Shown: positions 14,021 to 19,048 of the stretch, piece after piece | How the letters are laid out: the number at the start of each line of letters is the position of its first letter | Numbering within the stretch: the stretch's first letter is position 1 | Origin: MAG-120802 sp049430265 | Lineage (GTDB): Bacteria; Actinomycetota; Actinomycetes; Nanopelagicales; Nanopelagicaceae | Direction of reading: 5' to 3' | DNA: 19,048 nucleotides | Assembly: GCA_049430265.1 (NCBI GenBank) | Contig: JBMTBW010000014.1 | Span: 1 to 19,048 of the forward strand | Notes under the pieces: model-generated | The model's database searches: none | What the model saw: only the letters and a program-made list of their open reading frames with translations | Told to the model about the DNA's origin: nothing | Made by a program: the position numbers and the translations under genes

Positions 14021-15784
14021 TCAGCCAACATCGCTGAAGCGTAAATTGAGCAGCTCCCGAGCGTGATCTTGGGCGTGTTCTGATTCTTCAATGCCTGAGA
14101 GCATTCGAGCTATCTCAATCTCACGCTCTTGATCACTTAGGGATTTAATTGAAGTAGATGAGAGAAGACCGTTGCTATCTTTCTCAACCAAGATGTGGTT
14201 ATCAGCCCAGAGCGCAACCTGTGGCAGATGAGTAACGACAATTACTTGTGAATTAATAGCAAGTTTTCTTAGCCTTCTTCCAACTTCAAGTGCAGCCTTG
14301 CCTCCAACGCCAGCATCAACCTCATCAAATACGTATGTGCCCAGTGGATAAGAGCCAGCTAGGACAACTTCAAGTGCCAACATCAAACGAGATAGCTCCC
14401 CACCACTTGCAGCCTTTGACACTGCAAGCAACTCCCCACCGCTATGAGCGGTAAATAGCATGAAAACTTCATCTAGCCCAAAAGGTGAGAAATGATCATC
14501 GCTATTTCCATCTTTACTTTCGACTCTTACTTCAAATACTGCCTTAGCCATAGCAAGCTCCACTAACTCTTTAGTAACAGATGAGGAGAGCTTTTTTGCG
14601 GATTGCACTCTAAGTTCGCTTAGCGTCTTTGCTGCTTCTAAAAGCTTTGCTCGCAACACCTCCAGCTCTCTGCCCATTTCAGCTAAACGATCATCTCCCC
14701 CACTCAAATCCTTAATTCGATTTCTTGCTCCCTCTGCCTTATCAATTGCCTCAGCTAGCGCCTCGTTCTTATCACTTGATTTGCCATACTTTTTGGCAAA
14801 AGAACTCAAGGCAGCTCTACGTGATTGCGCCAACTCCAGCGCTTGCGGATCTGCGGAGAGTGAATCTAAATACCTATCAAGGTCTGATGCTGCATCAATC
14901 AAATCAAAGAGTTTTTCTGAAATGGCATCTGCAATTTGGTCTAATTGAGTATCTCGACCTTTTGCACTAGTTAGAGATTTCTTAGCGCTATGCAACGAGT
15001 TTAGCGCCCCCACTTCTTCATCTGAGAGTGCTTGTTGGGCACCAAGAGAGGCAATCCTTAAATCCTCCACGCTTTCAAGCTTTGAAATTTGAGCTTCTAG
15101 CTGGGATAGCTCGGAGCTTTGTGGTTTTAATTTGGCAAAATCATTGACTAACTCTTCAAGTGATTTAATCTCGCTATCTCTATCACCTAGAGCTTTCTTA
15201 AGTTCTGCAATCTCTCTACGTAGCACTTGGTAGTTCTTCAACGCCTCTTGATAAGCATGAAGAGCAATTGAAAGTCCTTGACCTGCGCAGATATCTAGAA
15301 TCTCTCTCTGCTTATTTGCTTTTGTCAAAACTAAGTTTGCATGCTGGCCATGAATTTCAATTAGTTGATCTGCAAAAGACATTAACGTGCTCGCCGTTGT
15401 AGCAGAGCCTGATAGTTGAGCTTTAGATTTTCCATCTCTTCCCAACTGTCTTGAAAGAAGGATTGAAGATTCCTCTATCTCAGGCTCATGCTCTTGAATG
15501 AGTGCCTTTAAATCTTGACCGATTTTCTCTGGCAATCTAAAACGACCGCTTACCACTGCTCTCTCCTGGCCTTGTCTGATGTAATCAGCATCGGCCTTCT
15601 GTCCTAGGATCAAAGAGAGGGCATTTAGAAGCATTGTTTTACCAGCTCCAGTTTCACCGGTAATTACATTAAAGCCCTCTTTAAACTCAATTGTTGCGCT
15701 ATCAATTAGCCCAAGTGAGCGGATATTGATTTCTTCTAAGAGTGAGCCTTTACGCTCGCCCTTTTTACTCACCGCGCCAGCCAT
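14021..15784 (-). CDS. recN: DNA repair protein RecN
   Basis: RecN is an SMC-like ATPase acting early in double-strand break repair. From ATG 15784 it is 587 aa. It shows Walker A GETGAGKT at 43-50, a central coiled coil (about 150-370, rich in Leu/Ala/Glu/Lys heptads), the ABC signature ASGGELSRLML, and Walker B YVFDEVDAGVGG, followed by VIVVTHLPQVA. The family normally begins close to LLEEINIRSLGLID, so the start is uncertain. ATG 15784 overlaps nadK by 20 bases; GTG 15772 would overlap by 8 bases and is an alternative. The frame open further upstream lies entirely inside nadK. The nadK-recN pairing is common in bacteria. Confidence 0.93.
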   Translation of the reverse strand: MAGAVSKKGERKGSLLEEINIRSLGLIDSATIEFKEGFNVITGETGAGKTMLLNALSLILGQKADADYIRQGQERAVVSGRFRLPEKIGQDLKALIQEHEPEIEESSILLSRQLGRDGKSKAQLSGSATTASTLMSFADQLIEIHGQHANLVLTKANKQREILDICAGQGLSIALHAYQEALKNYQVLRREIAELKKALGDRDSEIKSLEELVNDFAKLKPQSSELSQLEAQISKLESVEDLRIASLGAQQALSDEEVGALNSLHSAKKSLTSAKGRDTQLDQIADAISEKLFDLIDAASDLDRYLDSLSADPQALELAQSRRAALSSFAKKYGKSSDKNEALAEAIDKAEGARNRIKDLSGGDDRLAEMGRELEVLRAKLLEAAKTLSELRVQSAKKLSSSVTKELVELAMAKAVFEVRVESKDGNSDDHFSPFGLDEVFMLFTAHSGGELLAVSKAASGGELSRLMLALEVVLAGSYPLGTYVFDEVDAGVGGKAALEVGRRLRKLAINSQVIVVTHLPQVALWADNHILVEKDSNGLLSSTSIKSLSDQEREIEIARMLSGIEESEHAQDHARELLNLRFSDVG

Positions 15785-16634
15785 CAACCGGTAATTTAAA
15801 CTTGGCAACAAGGCGATCAGTAAATGGCGCTGCATCAATATGGGCTAGGTTTATATAGCTTTTATCGGAGGTTAGAACAACGCGATCCTTTTCTTTCAAA
15901 GCAAACTTGCGAAGACCATCTGCGGATAAAACGCCCTCATCACTTTCAACATCGATGGCAATCTCTGAATCTGCGCCAATAACCATTGGATCTGAGAAGA
16001 GCGCATGAGCGGCAAGTGGCAGAAGAACTAGGGCTTCAACCTCCGGCCAAACAACTGGACCGCCTGCGCTAAAAGCATAAGCTGTTGATCCTGTTGGCGT
16101 TGCACAGATAACTCCATCGCAGCCCCATCTTGAAAGTGGTCTGTGATCAACTTGAACAAAGAGCTCAATCATCGCCTCAGTACTTCGTTCAACTGTCACT
16201 TCATTTAGCGCCCAACCTTTAGTAACTAACTCATCGCTTCTAAATACTTGATATGCCAGCGTCATACGCTTTTCAGTCTTATATTTCTTATCTCTAATGG
16301 CCGAGATAATTTCTGTCTGACTTGGTTTGCCAATCTCTGCCAGAAATCCAACATGTCCCAGATTGATTCCTAGCACTGGGATGTTAGAGCCGTGTATTTG
16401 TTCTGCCCCACGCAAGATAGTTCCATCGCCGCCAAGAACTAAAACCAGTTCAATCCCGCTAAATCTCTGCTTTACTTGCTCGCTTGCAACTTGAGTGACG
16501 CCAGATATTCCAGTATCCGCACTTGAGATAAAGCTAAAACCTTCTGCGCTGAGAGTTTTAACAATAGATCCAGCAAGCTCTTTTGCTTCAGGGCGAGTTG
16601 GATGAAGGACAAGTAGAACTTCACGCTTTGTCAT
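15765..16634 (-). CDS. nadK: NAD kinase
   Basis: It phosphorylates NAD to NADP. The 289-aa protein carries the catalytic GGDGTILRG motif at 68-76, LGINLGHVGFLAE around 92-104, and the family's TPTGSTAYAFSAGGP near residues 182-196. Length is typical of bacterial enzymes. Its ATG directly follows the tlyA stop (TAG-ATG with no gap), and its end overlaps recN, giving the tightly packed tlyA-nadK-recN arrangement shared with M. tuberculosis Rv1694-Rv1696. It is cytoplasmic. Confidence 0.96.
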   Translation of the reverse strand: MTKREVLLVLHPTRPEAKELAGSIVKTLSAEGFSFISSADTGISGVTQVASEQVKQRFSGIELVLVLGGDGTILRGAEQIHGSNIPVLGINLGHVGFLAEIGKPSQTEIISAIRDKKYKTEKRMTLAYQVFRSDELVTKGWALNEVTVERSTEAMIELFVQVDHRPLSRWGCDGVICATPTGSTAYAFSAGGPVVWPEVEALVLLPLAAHALFSDPMVIGADSEIAIDVESDEGVLSADGLRKFALKEKDRVVLTSDKSYINLAHIDAAPFTDRLVAKFKLPVDGWRGE

Positions 16635-17423
16635 CTACTGCGGTCCTTTCGCTATCGCCAAATCTAACTCTTTATCTGAAATCATCTCTGCTCCAGATTT
16701 AAGCCAGAGAAAATATTCAACATTTCCAGAAGGTCCCGGAAGGCAGCTGGCCACTACTCCAACGGTACCCAAACCTGCATCAAAGGCGCTCCTTGCAATA
16801 TCCCTAACTGCAGCTTTTCTAAGCTCTGGATCTCGCACAACTCCCCCATCTGTCAATCGCTCTCGCCCAACTTCAAATTGAGGCTTAACCATAAGGAGAA
16901 AATCTGCTTTGCTCTTGCTCACTGAAAGCAGAGCGGGGATAACTAGGGATAGTGAAATAAAGGAGAGATCAGCGACCACTAAATCAACGCTCTCTTTGAT
17001 GATCTCGCTACTTAGAGTTCGCACATTGGTGCGATCATGTATCTCAACTCTTGGATCGCTTTGAAGCTCCCAAGCAAGTTGTCCATATCCGACATCAACA
17101 GCGATGACCTTTGCTGCCCCCCTCTTTAGTAAGACGTCGGTGAATCCACCCGTTGACGCTCCAGCATCAAGTGCGGTAACCCCGCTAACGCTTATTTCTT
17201 TAAAGGCATCGAGTGCTCCGGCTAATTTGTAACCACCTCTTGAAACATAATCTTCTCGCTTGCCTGCAAGCGTTATAGAGGTCTCTGGATCGACCTGCGT
17301 TGCTGGCTTTGTAGCTGGAATTCCCCGAACAAGAACTGATCTGGACTCAATTAGATCAACTGCATCCTCTCTAGATCTTGCAAGGCCTCGTCTTACTAAC
17401 TCAGCATCTAGACGAGTTCTCAT
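16635..17423 (-). CDS. tlyA: TlyA-family rRNA 2'-O-methyltransferase
   Basis: This is an S4-domain plus FtsJ-like methyltransferase protein of 262 aa. The S4 RNA-binding domain occupies about residues 1-60 (TRLDAELVRRGLARSREDA). After a linker with YVSRGGYKL at 79-87 comes the SAM-binding motif ALDAGASTGGFTDVLL. Mycobacterial TlyA methylates ribose in both 16S and 23S rRNA, creating capreomycin sensitivity; whether this one modifies one or both subunits cannot be told here. ATG 17423 has a good ribosome binding site (AGGAAG) a few bases upstream. It starts 44 bases after the stop of a 56-aa small gene and abuts nadK. Confidence 0.94.
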   Translation of the reverse strand: MRTRLDAELVRRGLARSREDAVDLIESRSVLVRGIPATKPATQVDPETSITLAGKREDYVSRGGYKLAGALDAFKEISVSGVTALDAGASTGGFTDVLLKRGAAKVIAVDVGYGQLAWELQSDPRVEIHDRTNVRTLSSEIIKESVDLVVADLSFISLSLVIPALLSVSKSKADFLLMVKPQFEVGRERLTDGGVVRDPELRKAAVRDIARSAFDAGLGTVGVVASCLPGPSGNVEYFLWLKSGAEMISDKELDLAIAKGPQ

Positions 17424-17467
17424 AAATCTTCCTGGAGTTCTAGATAGATGGGGTGGTCAGATTTTTT

Positions 17468-17638
17468 TTAAGATGGACTCTGGGTAGAAATACCTTCAAC
17501 ATGAGTTAGCGCTGCTGATAAATCTTGGTTAACTTGATCAAATAGCGCTCCATGTTCGGCCAAAGGAGCAAAGGCAATCTCATTAATTCTCTTTTTAATA
17601 GCTGAGATCTGCTCTAGATTTTCAATATTTTCACTCAT
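17468..17638 (-). CDS. 56-aa small protein, unknown function (Rv1693 position)
   Basis: A short frame from ATG 17638 to TAA 17468 encodes 56 residues, beginning MSENIENLEQISAIKKR and ending EGISTQSPS. It is mildly acidic, likely mostly helical, with no signal peptide, membrane segment or cysteines. Support for its being real is context: the start overlaps the preceding stop as ATGA (17635-17638), it fills a gap that is otherwise unexplained, and M. tuberculosis has a 58-aa conserved gene (Rv1693) just before tlyA. Homology to Rv1693 is positional only. The function is unknown; it may be a partner of the lysine-tailed protein upstream. Confidence 0.72.
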   Translation of the reverse strand: MSENIENLEQISAIKKRINEIAFAPLAEHGALFDQVNQDLSAALTHVEGISTQSPS

Positions 17639-17958
17639 TTTTTCTTACTCGCACTCTTTTTTACAGCGCTCTTTTTTACTGGGGCTTTCTTCTTTGCTGG
17701 CTTTGTTGCTCTTGGACTTGTTACAAGCCTTGTCTTTAAAAGCTCAACTTCTCTTGCGAGTCGATCTAAATCTTCTTGCTTAGCAAAACCCATCTTCTTA
17801 ACACTTGTCTTTACCTCTTCTTCAACGCGAGTTTTAATTGCCTCGCCACTTTCCTTCGCCCATTGATTCAGGGCTGCAGCTATCTCCTGCGGACTCTTCT
17901 CTCCTGATGAGAGCTTGGTGAGATAGGTGCGAAGTGCTGATAAGAGATCATTTGCCAT
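17635..17958 (-). CDS. Small protein with coiled coil and lysine-rich tail
   Basis: I cannot assign a function. The 107-aa protein has a helical N-terminal half, a short coiled coil around residues 57-77 (QEDLDRLAREVELLKTRL) and a tail from about residue 86 that is nearly half lysine (PAKKKAPVKKSAVKKSASKK). The layout resembles small helical proteins of the phasin or UbiK/BMFP type, while the tail recalls histone H1-like, nucleic-acid or polyphosphate binding tails; both are resemblances only. The gene starts 28 bases after the TPR gene and is translationally coupled to the 56-aa gene, so it probably belongs to the TPR-to-tlyA operon. Confidence 0.78.
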   Translation of the reverse strand: MANDLLSALRTYLTKLSSGEKSPQEIAAALNQWAKESGEAIKTRVEEEVKTSVKKMGFAKQEDLDRLAREVELLKTRLVTSPRATKPAKKKAPVKKSAVKKSASKKK

Positions 17959-17986
17959 AGGTCAACGATAGCCAATTGGCTCTCTC

Positions 17987-18868
17987 TTAGCCCTTTGATT
18001 CTTCAGAGGGTTCAATCTTTTGATATTTAACTCTAAATTCCTCAGCCTCTTTTAAGCGCCCGACTGCAATTAAGGCCTGGATATATGCGCCCTGAAGTTT
18101 GGCAGCAAAACTGGCATCGCTAAGTGTTAGCTCTGGACAGGTTAGAGTCACAACAGCTGCATCACTTTGACCAAGAGCGCTTCTTGCCCCGGCAGCGGCA
18201 ATGCGAAGCTCTACTCGCTCGCCTTGGGTTAGCAGCTTGGGATCGATAGAGCCGGCAATTTCAAGGGTTTTTCGGGGATTTCCCAGGGCTAGCTCTGCTT
18301 GGGCTAGATATGGCAGAGCAGATTGAGAGCCTGAAATTCTTATCGCCGCTCTTAACTCTTTTTGAGCAATCTCATATTTCTGAAAATTCAGCGCTGCAAT
18401 TCCAGCCCGCTCTCTAACAATTGCAACTCGCCCTGCTCTAAATACTGCTGCCTGGCCGTGCCAAAATGCTCGTTCCGGATCACTTTCAAGAAATAGATTT
18501 ATGCAGACTAAATGCTTTGCAACAACTTCTCCGTTTTCAGCAGCAAGTGTGCCGAGTGCAAATGCATCTCTCTTCTCTAGCTCTTTTCCAGTTACTTCTA
18601 TTGGAATATCAGGCTCTGCAAATTTTCTTACTCTTCTATTTTCATCGCGTAAGTCATTTCTCTCACGGCCAACTCCACCTCTTGCAGGTCTTGGACTGCT
18701 TCTATCTGAACCTCTGCGATCGCTTGGTTTCCTATCGCTAGGTTTTCTATCACTTGGTTTTCTATCACTTGGTTTTCTATCACTTGGTTTTCTATCACTT
18801 GGTTTTCTTGATGAAGGCCTGCGATCAGAGCTCTTGCTATAGGAAGGACGTGCAGGTCTTTCAACCAT
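17987..18868 (-). CDS. TPR-like protein with N-terminal KPSDR repeat region (Rv1691-like)
   Basis: The 293-aa protein has two parts. Residues 1-80 are highly charged and presumably disordered, with six KPSDR pentapeptides at residues 22-51 and then R/D-rich sequence. Residues 90-290 are helical tetratricopeptide-like repeats (for example AGIAALNFQKYEIAQKELRAAIRIS and LPYLAQAELALGNPRKTLEIA), normally a protein-binding scaffold. There is no signal peptide. Position before the tlyA-nadK-recN group matches M. tuberculosis Rv1691, and actinobacterial homologues often have arginine/aspartate-rich N-termini. It has an unusually strong ribosome binding site (AAGGAGG) and follows the rRNA terminator, so it probably has its own promoter. 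Role unknown. Confidence 0.82.
   Translation of the reverse strand: MVERPARPSYSKSSDRRPSSRKPSDRKPSDRKPSDRKPSDRKPSDRKPSDRRGSDRSSPRPARGGVGRERNDLRDENRRVRKFAEPDIPIEVTGKELEKRDAFALGTLAAENGEVVAKHLVCINLFLESDPERAFWHGQAAVFRAGRVAIVRERAGIAALNFQKYEIAQKELRAAIRISGSQSALPYLAQAELALGNPRKTLEIAGSIDPKLLTQGERVELRIAAAGARSALGQSDAAVVTLTCPELTLSDASFAAKLQGAYIQALIAVGRLKEAEEFRVKYQKIEPSEESKG
18716..18805 (-). repeat. Six tandem 15-bp units encoding KPSDR
   Basis: Six 15-bp units lie in tandem inside the TPR gene, each encoding Lys-Pro-Ser-Asp-Arg. Read on the plus strand, the octamer TATCACTT recurs exactly at 18748, 18763, 18778 and 18793; the two units nearest the protein's middle have diverged by a few bases. Because the unit is a multiple of three, gain or loss of a copy keeps the frame. 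The identical copies suggest recent expansion by slippage. Confidence 0.95.
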
Positions 18869-18871
18869 TAG

Positions 18872-18880
18872 CTCCTCCTT
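18872..18880 (-). promoter_or_regulatory. Strong ribosome binding site of the TPR gene
   Basis: AAGGAGGAG ends 3 bases before ATG 18868; its AAGGAGG core is 5 bases away. It is a near-perfect anti-16S match, much better than those of most genes in the window, and fixes the start. Upstream, TAACAT (18905-18900) is a possible -10, but its -35 would fall in the terminator stem, so the promoter is not resolved. Confidence 0.8.
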
Positions 18881-18911
18881 AACGAATATCTTGAAGTCTA
18901 TGTTAGAGATG

Positions 18912-18946
18912 AAAAGAAAAAAGGGGCCGCAGTAAACTGCAACCCC
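18912..18946 (-). terminator. Intrinsic terminator of the rRNA operon
   Basis: On the minus strand GGGGTTGCAG pairs with CTGCGGCCCC across a TTTA loop (18946-18923): a 10-bp stem with two G-U pairs. It is followed at once by TTTTTTCTTTT. It starts about 15 bases after the 5S rRNA end, the expected place for the rRNA operon terminator. Confidence 0.92.
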
Positions 18947-18960
18947 TCGTTTCTAATATA

Positions 18961-19048
18961 AGTCCGGCGGCGTTCTACTCTCCCACAAGGTGACCCGTGC
19001 AGTACCATCGACGCTGAGAGGCTTAACTTCCGGGTTCGGAATGGGACC
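18961..19048 (-). rRNA. rrf: 5S ribosomal RNA, 3' part
   Basis: The minus strand reads GGTCCCATTCCGAACCCGGA, followed by AAGTTAAGC, GATGGTACTGCA and TGGGAGAGTAG, the conserved loop and stem sequences of bacterial 5S rRNA. About 88 of roughly 117 nucleotides are inside the window; the 5' end lies beyond the right edge. The exact 3' end is uncertain by a few bases. An intrinsic terminator follows. Confidence 0.95.

Noticed and set aside
15785..15838. Upstream extension of recN into nadK
   Set aside because: The extra residues are nadK coding sequence in another frame and are unlike RecN N-termini.
18716..18805. CRISPR-like array
   Set aside because: The 15-bp units are contiguous with no spacers and encode KPSDR in frame, so they are a protein-coding tandem repeat.
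18466..18864. Long frames on the plus strand and in a second minus frame over the TPR gene start
   Set aside because: They are by-products of the 15-bp tandem repeat; the TPR frame has the strong ribosome binding site and a domain-like C-terminus.

Overview
The window looks like a piece of chromosome from a streamlined, fairly AT-rich actinobacterium, probably a freshwater acI-type (Nanopelagicales) lineage. This rests on three things. First, the gene content and order match the actinobacterial blocks known in Mycobacterium tuberculosis as Rv1691-Rv1713 and Rv1822-Rv1832. Second, base composition is far lower in GC than in Streptomyces or Mycobacterium (mid-40s percent by eye). Third, genes are packed with ATGA/TAATG overlaps and almost no spacers. 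The taxonomic call is an inference from gene order and composition.

Nearly everything is on the minus strand, so transcription runs from high to low coordinates. At the right edge is the 3' part of a 5S rRNA (18961-19048) followed by an intrinsic terminator. Next come a TPR protein with an N-terminal KPSDR repeat, a lysine-tailed small protein, a 56-aa small protein, then tlyA, nadK, recN, pyrG and xerD. The only clear plus-strand genes form a two-gene unit (10141-11471): a ParA-type ATPase and a small basic protein with a likely ribbon-helix-helix domain. It diverges from the scpA-scpB-rluB operon. A 283-bp AT-rich non-coding stretch with repeated ATCGAC elements (7626-7908) separates rluB from aroH-tyrA-cmk/der. 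A tRNA-Pro(GGG) follows, abutting pgsA, then gcvH, garA (FHA), ftsR (MerR), a DUF151 nuclease, a small membrane protein, a second MerR regulator, and the start of gcvP at the left edge.

Functionally the window joins chromosome maintenance (ScpAB, ParA, XerD, RecN), RNA modification (RluB, TlyA), nucleotide supply (PyrG, Cmk), ribosome assembly (Der), NADP synthesis (NadK), tyrosine/phenylalanine synthesis (AroH, TyrA), phospholipid synthesis (PgsA family), and the glycine-cleavage/GarA/MerR metabolic cluster typical of Actinobacteria.

I found no CRISPR array, insertion sequence, prophage or defence system. The points most worth a second look are: the ATCGAC array before aroH; pgsA starting one base after a tRNA; GarA lacking the canonical ETTS phosphosite; the ParA/ribbon-helix-helix pair turned against scpAB; and the two uncharacterised small proteins before tlyA.
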